64,000 nucleotides of DNA from Niabella sp. (GTDB taxonomy: Bacteria; Bacteroidota; Bacteroidia; Chitinophagales; Chitinophagaceae): NCBI GenBank assembly GCA_027493055.1, contig JAPUDO010000011.1, forward strand, positions 59,960 through 123,959, read 5' to 3'. Position numbers and translations under genes: made by a program. Below the pieces are notes generated by a model. It saw only the letters and a list, made by a program, of their open reading frames with translations. It ran no database searches and was not told where the DNA came from. Below, piece after piece: positions 43,941 through 53,754 of the stretch (position 1 is the stretch's first letter; each line of letters begins with the position of its first letter).

Positions 43941-46900
43941 ATGCAATTATTCATTATTTGTAGAAGCGGTGCCGCGGCCATACGAAAAGCCCTTCTTACT
44001 AAAAAAAACATGCGTATTATGAGGATAACAGCAGTCTTAATGTTGGTATTCTGTTTACAGGTCAGCGCGGAGGGGCTCTCCCAGAAGATCACATTTAACG
44101 CCAAAGGAATTTCCTTAAGAAATGCGCTTGAACAGGTTGAAAAACAAACAGACTATTTTGTTGTGTACAACCAGCTGATGTTAGGGAAAAACGACAACCG
44201 GATCTCCCTGAAAGTTACTAATATGTTGCTTAGGGACTACCTGGATCTTGTATTGCGGGAAACAGACCTGGACTTTATCATGGAGAACAAAACGATTATT
44301 TTAACACAAAAAAGCGGAGTTGCCAGGCCGGCTGAAGTTTACCAGCCACCCACAAAAGGTGTGGTTCGCGGTGCTGACGGAACCGCTCTTTCAGGAGCAT
44401 CAGTAAATGTAAAGGGAGGAACCGCCGGTACTACAACTGATGAGAACGGAAGATTTTCTATTGATGCCGGGGTGGGACAAACACTTATTATCACTTTTGT
44501 AGGATATAGCCCACAGGAAGTTGCCATAACCGGTACGGAAGATCTTAACATAAGCCTGGCCCCTTTAGATAATAAGCTTGAAAGCGTTGTGGTGGTTGGT
44601 TATGGTACCCAGAAAAAAAGAGACCTTACCGGATCTATTGCATCCGTAAGCGGCGAAGAAGTGACTAAGGCGCCAAATTTAAACCCTCTAAGCTCTCTGC
44701 AGGGTAAAGTGGCTGGTTTGACGATTAGTAATTCAGGCGCTCCGGGCGCAGCGCCTACTGTTAGGATCAGAGGTGTTAATAGTACGAATAGTGCCGCTCC
44801 GTTATATGTTGTAGATGGAATACTTCATGATAATATTGACTTTTTAAACCCTGCAGATATTGAATCGATAGATATCTTAAGAGATCCTTCTTCTATAGCA
44901 ATCTATGGTTTACGCGGCGCCAACGGTGTAATAGCAATTACATCAAAAAAAGCGGCGCGAGGACAAACTATTGTTCAGCTGCAAAGCTCAATAGGTATGC
45001 AGCGGGTGACAAATAAAATTGATGTTGTAGATGCCGAAGGCTTTAAAAAGCTATACTCAGCACAGCTAGCAAACTTAAATGCCCAACCTTTCAAATTCGA
45101 CAACTTTACTGCAAATACGGACTGGCAGAGCCTTATATTAAGAAATGCCATGATGCAAAATCATACAATTAGTGTTTCCAATAGTGGTGAAAAGTCTAAT
45201 ACCTTTTTTAGTTTGGGTTATAATAATCAGGAGGGTGTTGCAAAATATGGTGAGTATGACAGGGTAGTTGCAAGGCTAAATGAGGAAATAAGAATTACTA
45301 AGAACATTAAAATAGGAGGAGATGTAACCGGAACCTATTGGAATTTACAGCCAACGTCGATAAGCTTTAATAGCGGAATATGGCCGGCGCCCATTGTTCC
45401 TGTACAGGCTGGCGACGATTTATATTATAGTATGCCTTCGTTTCAAAGGGTGCAGGTAGGGAATCCAATAGCTGCAATAAACAGGAGCAGGGGCACTTCT
45501 ATAAGCAGGGGTTATCGGTTTATAGGAAATGTATTTGCGGAAATAAAGTTATTTAATGACCTGACCTTTAAATCTACATTTTATACAGACTTAGGGTTTA
45601 ACAATACCCGGAGTTATTCTCCATTACCATACACATATATAAATATTAATGAAACAGGTGCGCCTGATACGACATTTGACAATAATGCGAAAACAACCGT
45701 ATCGCAAAGTCAGGCAGAGTATAGAAAGTTCCAGCAGGACTATACGCTTACCTATGATAAAAACTTAGGCAGGGGACATCGTTTAACTGCTGTTGCGGGG
45801 ATTACTTCTCTTTCTGAAGCCAGTACATCACTTAGCGGAAACAGAAGAGATACAACTGTTAATGTACCTAATGATTCTGACTATTGGTTTATTGATGTTA
45901 TCAACCAGAATAATCCTACAACATTAAGCGGGGGAGGAAGTAAAAACGCGATATTAGGTGCGTTTGGCCGTGTTAATTATGCTTTTAAGAACAGGTATTT
46001 AATTAATGCTACGGTAAGGAGAGACGGGAGTTCAAAATTTGCACCTGCAAACAGGTGGGGGACATTTGGTAGTGTTGGTCTTGGTTGGGTGATCTCTGAC
46101 GAAGATTTTTTCTCAGGTACTAAAGGAATTGACTTTTTAAAGCTGCGGGGCGCCTGGGGTAAACTGGGCAATGCCAACGGTTTTGCAAATAATTTATGGC
46201 AACCCGGAATCAGCAATGCTTCTACAGCCATATTTGGTGATAATATTTACACTGCTATTCAGGCTGCTTATATACCAGATCCTAATTTAAGATGGGAAGT
46301 AGTGCGGGGTATTGATCTGGGTGTTGATCTAAAAGCCCTGGATAACAGGTTAAATGCCGAAATCAATTTTTATGATAGAACAACATCAGATATATTAACA
46401 CAACTGCCTATTCCTAATGACAGCCGGTTTTTCTTTACTAATTTGGGTAAAATAACAAACAGGGGTGTGGAAGTATCAATGGGATGGAATGACGAGATTA
46501 CCCAGGACTTTACTTACGGAATTAATGCAAACTTCAGTTACAATAAGAATGTTGTAAATTCTATCGGGGATAACATAAATTTCCAGATTCTGGGTAATGG
46601 AGGTGCCAACAAAACAGAAACCGGGAAATCTATCGGTTATTTCTACGGATATAAGCAGGTTGGAATTTATCAGACTACCGCTGATCTGGTAAATATGCCA
46701 TCCTTTACTACTTCAAGGCCTGGCGACATTGCTTATGCCGATGTTAATGGTGATGGATTGCTGACTCCTGATGACAGGACCTATCTTGGTACGCCATTTC
46801 CTCCTTATAGTTTTGGTTCCAGCATTTCCCTGGGGTATAAAGGTCTCGATTTTCAGATAGACGGGCAGGGTGTTGCCGGCAACAAAATATATACACAAAG

Positions 46901-47282
46901 GCGAAAAGCAGATTTTGCCCCGGTAAACTATGAGACAAACAGGCTTAACGCATGGACGGGACCAGGGTCAACCAATATTGAGCCCATCTTAGATAATTCA
47001 AGAAGCAATAACTATTTGTTTAGCAATTATTATTTAGAGCCCGGTGATTTTTTCCGGATCAGGTTGCTGCAGTTAGGCTATACTTTTAGTAACAGCCTTT
47101 TGCAGGGAACTTTTATTAAAAAAGCGCGGCTCTATGTAAGTGGTCAAAATATAAAAACATGGTCCAGGGTAACAGGGTATTCACCCGAAGCTCCTATTTC
47201 AAGTATTACAGGCGGTGGCGCTGATAATGGCACTTATCCCATCCCTGCCATATATACTTTTGGTGTGAATCTCACTTTTTAG
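43941..47282 (+). CDS. SusC/RagA TonB-dependent transporter of module 2
   Basis: A 1113-residue outer-membrane transporter with the same layout as module 1. The signal sequence is MRITAVLMLVFCLQVSAEG. An STN domain follows (about 52-118: ISLRNALEQVEKQTDYFVVY), then a CarboxypepD_reg-like domain (about 133-205: VVRGADGTALSGASVNVKGG). The plug contains VVVVGYGTQKKRDLTGSIAS and LSSLQGKVAGLTISNSGAPG, and the barrel ends TFGVNLTF. In-frame ATG codons at 44010 and 44019 are alternative starts. The plug regions of the two SusC proteins are very similar while the barrels diverge, suggesting an old duplication with a different substrate. Confidence 0.95.
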   Translation: MQLFIICRSGAAAIRKALLTKKNMRIMRITAVLMLVFCLQVSAEGLSQKITFNAKGISLRNALEQVEKQTDYFVVYNQLMLGKNDNRISLKVTNMLLRDYLDLVLRETDLDFIMENKTIILTQKSGVARPAEVYQPPTKGVVRGADGTALSGASVNVKGGTAGTTTDENGRFSIDAGVGQTLIITFVGYSPQEVAITGTEDLNISLAPLDNKLESVVVVGYGTQKKRDLTGSIASVSGEEVTKAPNLNPLSSLQGKVAGLTISNSGAPGAAPTVRIRGVNSTNSAAPLYVVDGILHDNIDFLNPADIESIDILRDPSSIAIYGLRGANGVIAITSKKAARGQTIVQLQSSIGMQRVTNKIDVVDAEGFKKLYSAQLANLNAQPFKFDNFTANTDWQSLILRNAMMQNHTISVSNSGEKSNTFFSLGYNNQEGVAKYGEYDRVVARLNEEIRITKNIKIGGDVTGTYWNLQPTSISFNSGIWPAPIVPVQAGDDLYYSMPSFQRVQVGNPIAAINRSRGTSISRGYRFIGNVFAEIKLFNDLTFKSTFYTDLGFNNTRSYSPLPYTYININETGAPDTTFDNNAKTTVSQSQAEYRKFQQDYTLTYDKNLGRGHRLTAVAGITSLSEASTSLSGNRRDTTVNVPNDSDYWFIDVINQNNPTTLSGGGSKNAILGAFGRVNYAFKNRYLINATVRRDGSSKFAPANRWGTFGSVGLGWVISDEDFFSGTKGIDFLKLRGAWGKLGNANGFANNLWQPGISNASTAIFGDNIYTAIQAAYIPDPNLRWEVVRGIDLGVDLKALDNRLNAEINFYDRTTSDILTQLPIPNDSRFFFTNLGKITNRGVEVSMGWNDEITQDFTYGINANFSYNKNVVNSIGDNINFQILGNGGANKTETGKSIGYFYGYKQVGIYQTTADLVNMPSFTTSRPGDIAYADVNGDGLLTPDDRTYLGTPFPPYSFGSSISLGYKGLDFQIDGQGVAGNKIYTQRRKADFAPVNYETNRLNAWTGPGSTNIEPILDNSRSNNYLFSNYYLEPGDFFRIRLLQLGYTFSNSLLQGTFIKKARLYVSGQNIKTWSRVTGYSPEAPISSITGGGADNGTYPIPAIYTFGVNLTF

Positions 47283-47309
47283 AAATAATTATTAAATCAG
47301 CGATAAAAT

Positions 47310-48872
47310 ATGTTTATCATGAAAAAATATAAGAAACTAAACTATTCCCTCGGCATGTTCTTTTGGGTGCTTGCATTGGGTCTTGGTTTTACCGGTTGTA
47401 AAAAATTTTTAGATGTTGATCGCCAGGGATCATATACTGCGGATGATTACCCCTACCCGGGAGGCTCCGGTCCTTACGATCAATTTATTTTTGGAGCGTA
47501 TAATGATTTGCGGAGCTACGATGTACATGTGGATGGGTTTGTTGGCGCCACAAGCATCAGAAGTGATGATGCTGATAAAGGAAGTACTCCTTCTGACATA
47601 GCGGATCAAATTGCAATGGATAACTTTCCGGTGCTACCCGATAATGGACGTTGTAACGCATTGTGGAGAGGATATTATACACTTATTAGTAAATGTAACA
47701 GTGCTATAGCTAATATTGATACTAACAAGGTTATTGTAGCTTCGGAGGCTGTAAAATTACAATCAAAAGCAGAAGTGAAATTTATCAGGGGGTATGCTTA
47801 TTTTATGTTAGTCAGGCTGTTTGGTGGCGTACCTAAAGTTGACTCTGTGTATGCAGATGTGGCCTCTACACCTGTATTGGCACGTAGCACAGCCGCAGAA
47901 ATTTATGCATTCATTGAAGAGGATTTGAATTTTGCTAAATCTTACCTGCCCGTAGAATGGGATAAAACAAAATTTCCGGGCCGCATTACTTCCGGTGCTG
48001 CACATGGTATGCTTGCAAAGGTATATTTAACCCAAAAGAAATGGGCAATGGCGATGGCAGAGGCTCAGGTTGTTATGAACTCAGGTCAATACAATCTTTC
48101 TACACCATATAGCACCATTTTCAGCGAAGAGGGAGAAAATAGTAAAGAATCTGTTTTTGAAGTGCAGGCTACGGCATCTGCAACTGTAACCCAGGCTAAC
48201 GGTATTCAGTACGCAAGTTTCCAGGGTGTGCGTGGACCCAATAACTGGAACCTGGGCTGGGGCTTTAATTCGCCCAGTATTTACCTGGTAAATGCTTACG
48301 AAGCAGGTGACCCGAGAAAAAACCGGACAATATTCTTCGCAAGTACGGCAACTACTACTAATACTTCAATTTTTGGTGAAACAAACCCGATTTATCCTAC
48401 CCAGGTTCCCAACGAAAGATATAACCAGAAAGTACTGGGAAATCCCGCTTTACGAAACTCCATCACGCGCGGATGCTGGTGGATGAATGTCAGGATACTG
48501 CGTTATGCTGATGTTGTTTTAATGTTTGCTGAAGCGGCCAATGAGGTTGGAGGTGAAGCAAATATCACAGCTGCCAGAAATGCCTTAAACTCAGTAAGGG
48601 CAAGGGCAAGGCAGGGCGCTGCCGCAGGGGTGTTACCCGATGTAACCGCTACAGCACAGGATGCACTACGGGCAGCCATCTGGCATGAAAGACGAATTGA
48701 ACTGGCAATGGAACATGATCGCTTCTTTGATTTGGTAAGATGGGGTGTGGCCGCAGAAGTTTTGAATGCCTCTGGCAAACCTAACTTTTCTGATGCGAAA
48801 GATGTGCTTTTGCCTATACCACAGGCCCAAAGAGACCTGAACAGTAAACTAACCCAAAATCCCGGATATTAA
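47310..48872 (+). CDS. SusD/RagB glycan-binding lipoprotein of module 2
   Basis: A 520-residue SusD-type lipoprotein. The hydrophobic signal FFWVLALGLGFTGC ends at the lipid-modified Cys and is followed by KKFLDVDRQGSYTADD. A second ATG at 47319 is an equally good start. Landmarks are AEVKFIRGYAYFMLVRLFGG, LAKVYLTQKKWAMAMAEAQV, RYADVVLMFAEAANEVGGEA and RRIELAMEHDRFFDLVRWGV. It is the partner of the SusC encoded 27 bases upstream. Confidence 0.95.
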   Translation: MFIMKKYKKLNYSLGMFFWVLALGLGFTGCKKFLDVDRQGSYTADDYPYPGGSGPYDQFIFGAYNDLRSYDVHVDGFVGATSIRSDDADKGSTPSDIADQIAMDNFPVLPDNGRCNALWRGYYTLISKCNSAIANIDTNKVIVASEAVKLQSKAEVKFIRGYAYFMLVRLFGGVPKVDSVYADVASTPVLARSTAAEIYAFIEEDLNFAKSYLPVEWDKTKFPGRITSGAAHGMLAKVYLTQKKWAMAMAEAQVVMNSGQYNLSTPYSTIFSEEGENSKESVFEVQATASATVTQANGIQYASFQGVRGPNNWNLGWGFNSPSIYLVNAYEAGDPRKNRTIFFASTATTTNTSIFGETNPIYPTQVPNERYNQKVLGNPALRNSITRGCWWMNVRILRYADVVLMFAEAANEVGGEANITAARNALNSVRARARQGAAAGVLPDVTATAQDALRAAIWHERRIELAMEHDRFFDLVRWGVAAEVLNASGKPNFSDAKDVLLPIPQAQRDLNSKLTQNPGY

Positions 48873-48884
48873 AACAAGCGAAGT

Positions 48885-49811
48885 ATGAAAAATAATAATA
48901 TATATCAACTTTTTACAGGGACAGTATTCTTTTTATTAATAGTGTTAAGCTCGTGCAAGAAAGATGGTAACCCCAATAACCTTCCCCCTGTTTCTCCAAA
49001 GGATTATGAAGGCAAGGTAGACGGTTTCACCAGCTCAGATGAAATTTTCCCGAATAATCTTGTTGCATACTGGTCCTTTGATGGCACAAATAATGAACTG
49101 AAAAGCGGCACAGCTCCAACAGCAACGGCAAACGTTTCTTTTTTTGATGCAGGAGTAAGAGGAAAGGCTATAAAGCTGAATCAAGGGTATCTGTATTACG
49201 CTAAGCAGTTTGGGGCATTTAAGAAAGACAGCCTTAAAAGTTTTACCATTAGTGAATGGATACAGATCTTAAATAACGGATCCAAGCGTACTATGATCTT
49301 CCAGATTGCACGACCCGGAATTTTTAACGGGAATCTGAATTTCCGTTTAAATACCCAGTCATTCCCCGCTTCAAATACTTCAGAACTGAAGATTAACCCC
49401 TTTTTTGTTACAGTTAACGGAACAGGGACTCAGGATAATGTAAATACTTTAAGAGATTCTCCGGGAATGCCTAATTACTTTCCTTATTTAACCCCTACTA
49501 TCGGAGCTGATGTTTGGGTACATTTAGTTTTAACTTACAATGCAGAAACCGGATTTTTTTACATTTGGGCCAATGGAGTTCAGGTTGGAGCATACTCAAG
49601 CAGGGGAACAGGAAATAACCTTTTTACATCCCACGAACCAAATGAGGTTATAATTGGAGCAAATTATAACACCATACCTGATAAAGCAGTTAGCACAAAT
49701 ACAGACTATGTGGCAATGACAGGAAGCATAGATGAAATAAGAGTATATAATACTGTTCTGCCTGATGCTTTTATCTATGCTTTGTACAATCTTGGTAAAG
49801 CTAAGATGTAA
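48885..49811 (+). CDS. LamG-domain surface lipoprotein of module 2
   Basis: A 308-residue lipoprotein (TVFFLLIVLSSCKKDG) with a LamG/concanavalin-A-like domain: NNLVAYWSFDGTNNELKSG, VRGKAIKLNQGYLYYAKQFG, SFTISEWIQI, ADVWVHLVLTYNAETGFFYI and the ending GSIDEIRVYNTVLPDAFIYA. It is a probable surface glycan-binding protein and a counterpart of the module 1 protein at 34204-35064. It is the last gene of module 2; no hydrolase follows. Confidence 0.9.
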   Translation: MKNNNIYQLFTGTVFFLLIVLSSCKKDGNPNNLPPVSPKDYEGKVDGFTSSDEIFPNNLVAYWSFDGTNNELKSGTAPTATANVSFFDAGVRGKAIKLNQGYLYYAKQFGAFKKDSLKSFTISEWIQILNNGSKRTMIFQIARPGIFNGNLNFRLNTQSFPASNTSELKINPFFVTVNGTGTQDNVNTLRDSPGMPNYFPYLTPTIGADVWVHLVLTYNAETGFFYIWANGVQVGAYSSRGTGNNLFTSHEPNEVIIGANYNTIPDKAVSTNTDYVAMTGSIDEIRVYNTVLPDAFIYALYNLGKAKM

Positions 49812-49816
49812 TAAAA

Positions 49817-49893
49817 AAGAGCGTGTTATTATTACGCTCTTGTTAATGTTTTGTATCAGCCGGTTTCCTTTAATTCTAAAGAAAACCGGCTTT
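49817..49893 (+). terminator. Two consecutive hairpin terminators after module 2
   Basis: The first is AAGAGCGT (49817-49824) with ACGCTCTT (49834-49841), followed by GTTAATGTTTTG. The second is AGCCGGTTT (49858-49866) with AAACCGGCT (49883-49891), followed by TTATTGTTG. Both stems are perfect. They separate module 2 from the convergent zwf. Confidence 0.82.
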
Positions 49894-49933
49894 ATTGTTG
49901 CCTTTGATCACGGAACTTGTGCCTCCCTGTATA

Positions 49934-51460
49934 TCATCCCTCCCTTTTCTGCGGCGGCAGTGTGATCCAGTTCCGGCCATCTCTGGCAATCAGCGCTTCC
50001 GCATCTTCCGGTCCCCAGCTGCCCGGCGCATAATTAGGAAAATCAACCGGCGGACGCTTTTCCCAGGTATCCAGGATAGGTTCTATAACCTTCCAGGCAA
50101 TCTCCACCTGGTCGCTCCGCATATATTGTGTAGGATTACCCATCATCGCGTCCAGTAATAAGGTTTCGTAAGAGTCGGGCTGCGGCTCATGAAAAGTATC
50201 CAGGTAGCTGAATACCATGTTCACAGGACTGAGCGACATGGTTTGTCCCGGCCGCTTTGCCTGGAAACGCAGCCGTATATCCATTTCAGGCTGAATGCTG
50301 ATAGTAAGCCTGTTAGACCGCCATGTTTCAGAAGCTTCCGGCGGGAAGGCGTACTTGGGCCCCTCTTTAAACTGTATGGTAATAAGTGTGGTCTTTTCCT
50401 TTAAAAATTTCCCGGTGCGCACATAAAACGGAACGCCATGCCAGCGCCAGTTATCCACGTAAAACTTAACGGCCGCAAAAGTCTCTATTCCTGAGTTAGT
50501 ATCCACTCCTTTTTCTTCGCGGTACGCCTTTTCCTGCACTCCCTGCATCCAGCCCTGCGAATATTGTCCGCGAACCGCATATTTCTGCACATCCTCCTTT
50601 TTTATTTTGCGGATGGCATTTAATACATCCGATTTTTTATTACGTATCTCATCTGCGTCAAACGAAACAGGAGCTTCCATAGCCACCATGCAAAGCAGCT
50701 GCAGAATATGGTTCTGCACCATATCGCGCAACGCACCGGAGCGTTCATAATAGCCCCCACGGCCTTCCACACCTACTGTTTCTGAGGCAGTGATCTGAAC
50801 ATGATCAATATAATTGCTGTTCCAGAGCGGCTCAAACAAAGCGTTGGCAAAGCGCAGCGCCAGTATATTCTGAACTGTGTCTTTACCCAGGTAATGGTCT
50901 ATCCGGTATATCTGGCATTCATCATACATATTGGTCAGCAGCTTATTCAGCTCCTGGGCGCTTTTAAGATCGTGGCCAAAAGGCTTCTCCACCACAATAC
51001 GCATTTTATCCCTGGCTATGTCCAGTTCAAGCCCGTGAAGGTTAGTGGTAATTTCCGGAACCAGCTGCGGCGCCACTGCCAGGTAAAAGATAACATCGGC
51101 TTTTACGCCCCAATCTGCTTCATATTCTTCTATGATCTTTTTTATAGGCTGATAGGTTTCAGGTTTGTCCACATCCATTCTTAAATAAGAGATATGAGCC
51201 GAGAAGTCGTCCCATACCCCATTGGTATTTCCTTTTCTGCGCGAAAACTCTACAATGCCTTCATGCAGGTGCTCCCTGAATTTTTCATTGCTGTAATCCG
51301 TACGGCCGGTGCCAATAATGGCAAATTTATCAGGCATTAAACCGTCTATAGACAGGTTGAACAATGCTGGCGTAAGCTTACGCTGGTTTAAATCGCCGCT
51401 GCCACCAAATATAAAAAGTATGGTTTCGTTAGGCCTTCTGTTATCTGATTCTGTTTGCAT
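49934..51460 (-). CDS. zwf: Glucose-6-phosphate 1-dehydrogenase
   Basis: A 508-residue enzyme catalysing the first step of the oxidative pentose phosphate pathway, making 6-phosphogluconolactone and NADPH. The nucleotide-binding motif is FGGSGDLNQRKLTPALFNL near residues 14-32. The substrate-site motif RIDHYLGKDTVQNI carries the catalytic His region. KPFGHDLKSAQELN is also typical. Length and ending are normal. It stands alone; no 6-phosphogluconolactonase or gnd gene is adjacent, although pgl often follows in relatives. Confidence 0.96.
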   Translation of the reverse strand: MQTESDNRRPNETILFIFGGSGDLNQRKLTPALFNLSIDGLMPDKFAIIGTGRTDYSNEKFREHLHEGIVEFSRRKGNTNGVWDDFSAHISYLRMDVDKPETYQPIKKIIEEYEADWGVKADVIFYLAVAPQLVPEITTNLHGLELDIARDKMRIVVEKPFGHDLKSAQELNKLLTNMYDECQIYRIDHYLGKDTVQNILALRFANALFEPLWNSNYIDHVQITASETVGVEGRGGYYERSGALRDMVQNHILQLLCMVAMEAPVSFDADEIRNKKSDVLNAIRKIKKEDVQKYAVRGQYSQGWMQGVQEKAYREEKGVDTNSGIETFAAVKFYVDNWRWHGVPFYVRTGKFLKEKTTLITIQFKEGPKYAFPPEASETWRSNRLTISIQPEMDIRLRFQAKRPGQTMSLSPVNMVFSYLDTFHEPQPDSYETLLLDAMMGNPTQYMRSDQVEIAWKVIEPILDTWEKRPPVDFPNYAPGSWGPEDAEALIARDGRNWITLPPQKREG

Positions 51461-51749
51461 GTTTTATTTTTCTGGAGATAAGCTCTTGTTTTTTTGCCCG
51501 GCAAATGTAGGTCAGATGTTTTAAAATATAAAGTCTGCGTGAAAGATAGACAAAATACAGACAAACGGGCTCCAAACTGTCTTATTCATTGCGGCAGCAA
51601 TGATCATTCCATATTTTCCATGCGCGATGGCCCCCAAAGGGTTTAGTTATTTGTATAAAGTCGTCTTCCGAATGGCCCGTAAATACTTACTGTAAGAAAA
51701 TACAATTCTTCTTATAGGACTATCACCAACATCTTAAGTGACGAAATGC

Positions 51750-51922
51750 CAGGGCAAACGCATAAATATTTCAACATCGTGTTTATCCGTCGATTTTAAT
51801 GCCACAGATGCACAGATATGCGCCAGAGGCGCATATCTGTGCTATCATATTTCAATTATTCATTAATTTCTATCTGTGTCCCGAATATTCGGGATGGCAA
51901 AATAATTTATGCGTTCGCCCTG
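51750..51922. repeat. Inverted-repeat-bounded element upstream of guaB
   Basis: The left arm at 51750-51767 (CAGGGCAAACGCATAAAT) and right arm at 51905-51922 are reverse complements at 17 of 18 positions. Between them lie a perfect 13-bp hairpin, ACAGATATGCGCC with GGCGCATATCTGT (51812-51840, loop AGA), and the 16-bp palindrome TCCCGAATATTCGGGA (51879-51894). There is no open frame. It resembles a small non-autonomous element or a structured repeat. Confidence 0.6.
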
Positions 51923-51963
51923 TAGATTCTGCATTTTCCATTCCCCGTTTATTTCCATTCCCT

Positions 51964-51971
51964 TAATTTTG
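51964..51971 (+). promoter_or_regulatory. -7 element directly before guaB
   Basis: TAATTTTG matches TAnnTTTG exactly and ends three bases before the guaB ATG at 51975, implying a leaderless or near-leaderless transcript. No clear TTTG -33 box was found. Confidence 0.5.
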
Positions 51972-51974
51972 CAC

Positions 51975-53471
51975 ATGGCAACAAGAAATATTCATGCAGC
52001 AACTGCAAATTCCCCCAAAATTTCATTAGAAGGTTTAACATTTGACGATGTACTGTTAGTACCGGCATACAGTGAGGTTTTACCCAGAGACGTAGATATC
52101 CGCACCAGGCTCACCAAAGATATCAGCTTAAATACCCCTGTTCTGTCCGCAGCAATGGATACGGTAACCGAAGCGGCGCTGGCTATAGCCATTGCACGCG
52201 AGGGTGGGCTGGGCATTTTACATAAGAACATGAGCATAGAGCAACAGGCAGCCCATGTACGTAAAGTAAAAAGAAGCGAAAGCGGGCTGATACTGGATCC
52301 CCTTACGCTTTTAGAAGATGAAACTATTGGAGATGCGCTGAGGCTGATGAAGGAGAATAAAATTGGCGGTATTCCTATTATAGATGCCGGCCATAAACTC
52401 AAAGGTATTCTTACCAACCGTGATCTGCGTTTTGAGCATGATCCTAGCAGGAAGGTGAGGGAAGTAATGACCAGCGAAAACCTGGTAACAGCGCCTGCCG
52501 GAACCGACCTTAAAAAAGCAGAAACCATCCTCCGTAGACATAAAATTGAGAAACTACCCGTGGTAGACAAGCAGGGTAAGCTGGTGGGGTTAATCACCTA
52601 CCGCGATATTTTGCAGGTAACCAGTTTCCCCAACGCTATAAAAGATTCGTTCGGAAGATTGCTGGTAGGCGCCGGTATTGGCATTACTGCCGATGTGCTG
52701 GATCGCATCAGCGCACTTACGGCTGTAGGCGTTGATCTGGTGGTATTAGACAGCGCGCACGGCCATACCAAAGGGGTGATCGAAACCCTTAAAAAAGTAA
52801 AAAAGAATTTTAAAAAGCTGAACGTAGTAGCAGGTAATGTAGGTACGGCCGCCGGTGCGCTGGCGCTGGCAGAAGCAGGCGCCGATGCGGTAAAAGTAGG
52901 TATCGGACCAGGCTCAATCTGTACCACCCGTATTGTTGCCGGTTCCGGCATGCCGCAGCTTTCCGCTATTATGGAAGCGGCAAAAAGCCTTTCCAAAAAA
53001 GGTATCCCGCTGATTGCAGACGGAGGTATCCGCTACACGGGCGATATGGTAAAAGCCCTGGCAGCCGGTGCCGACTGTATAATGATGGGCAGCGTATTTG
53101 CCGGAACAGAAGAAAGCCCTGGCGAAACCATCATTTTTGAAGGCCGTAAGTTTAAGGCCTACCGGGGTATGGGCTCCTTGGGCGCTATGGCTACTGGCAG
53201 CAGCGACCGCTACTTCCAGGATCCAGAAGATGATGTAAAGAAATTTGTACCCGAAGGAATAGAAGGTCGTGTAGCCTATAAAGGTTCTTTAAAAGAAGTG
53301 ATTTATCAATATGTTGGAGGCTTACGCGCCGGTATGGGCTATTGCGGCGCTAAAAACATCGCTGAGCTGAAAAAAGCACAGTTTGTTCGCATTACCAATG
53401 CCGGTATGAACGAAAGCCATCCGCACGATGTAATTGTAACAAGAGAAGCGCCTAATTACAGCAGGAAGTAA
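51975..53471 (+). CDS. guaB: IMP dehydrogenase
   Basis: Converts IMP to XMP with NAD, the committed step to GMP. About 498 residues from ATG 51975 ([20 protein letters not shown]). The open frame extends 22 codons upstream but that part is unlike the family. The catalytic barrel begins [20 protein letters not shown]. Two CBS domains follow at about 110-225 ([40 protein letters not shown]). The catalytic Cys lies in [17 protein letters not shown], with the flap segment [17 protein letters not shown] after it. guaA, the next enzyme of the pathway, lies 2.2 kb downstream on the same strand. Confidence 0.97.
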   Translation: MATRNIHAATANSPKISLEGLTFDDVLLVPAYSEVLPRDVDIRTRLTKDISLNTPVLSAAMDTVTEAALAIAIAREGGLGILHKNMSIEQQAAHVRKVKRSESGLILDPLTLLEDETIGDALRLMKENKIGGIPIIDAGHKLKGILTNRDLRFEHDPSRKVREVMTSENLVTAPAGTDLKKAETILRRHKIEKLPVVDKQGKLVGLITYRDILQVTSFPNAIKDSFGRLLVGAGIGITADVLDRISALTAVGVDLVVLDSAHGHTKGVIETLKKVKKNFKKLNVVAGNVGTAAGALALAEAGADAVKVGIGPGSICTTRIVAGSGMPQLSAIMEAAKSLSKKGIPLIADGGIRYTGDMVKALAAGADCIMMGSVFAGTEESPGETIIFEGRKFKAYRGMGSLGAMATGSSDRYFQDPEDDVKKFVPEGIEGRVAYKGSLKEVIYQYVGGLRAGMGYCGAKNIAELKKAQFVRITNAGMNESHPHDVIVTREAPNYSRK

Positions 53472-53521
53472 GCCGAAGGCTTGGGGTATAAGGCTTAAAG
53501 CTTTTAGCTTCCAGCTTTTGG

Positions 53522-53681
53522 CAAAAGAGCATTGATTGTTTATTACACTGAGTATAGAATTTCTGTATTATGTGAAAGCTAAGGGCCGGAAACGTTGAAG
53601 ATGCATAATGCTTTTTGCTTCCGGCCTTCTGCTTTTAGCCTTTAGCTTTCATCTCGTACATCGTACACCTTATATCGTACA
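53522..53681. repeat. Long intergenic repeat, copy A
   Basis: About 160 bases that recur at 54661-54805 with high similarity, including the shared words GAGCATTG/CAGCATTGG, AGTATAGAATTTCTGTATTATGT, AAGCTAAGGGCCGGAA and a TCTCGTACATCGTACACC end. The two copies flank the SelW-like gene in direct orientation. Confidence 0.75.
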
Positions 53682-53754
53682 TTTTACTGTCGCTGTACTA
53701 ATGTCTAAATACTAAGTACTAAAATCTAATGTCTTAAATCTTTTCAACCTTACC

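Larger units (their letters stand above)
51461..51974. other. Gene-free spacer upstream of guaB
   Basis: No gene is supported in this 514-base spacer. The zwf-proximal half shows nothing I recognise. The guaB-proximal half (51750-51922) is an inverted-repeat-bounded element described separately, and the guaB -7 box lies at 51964-51971. No purine or other known riboswitch could be recognised by eye. Confidence 0.55.

Noticed and set aside
51461-51750. Possible purine riboswitch ahead of guaB
   Set aside because: No conserved purine-riboswitch core could be recognised by eye, and the likely promoter is immediately before the ATG, leaving no room for a riboswitch leader.
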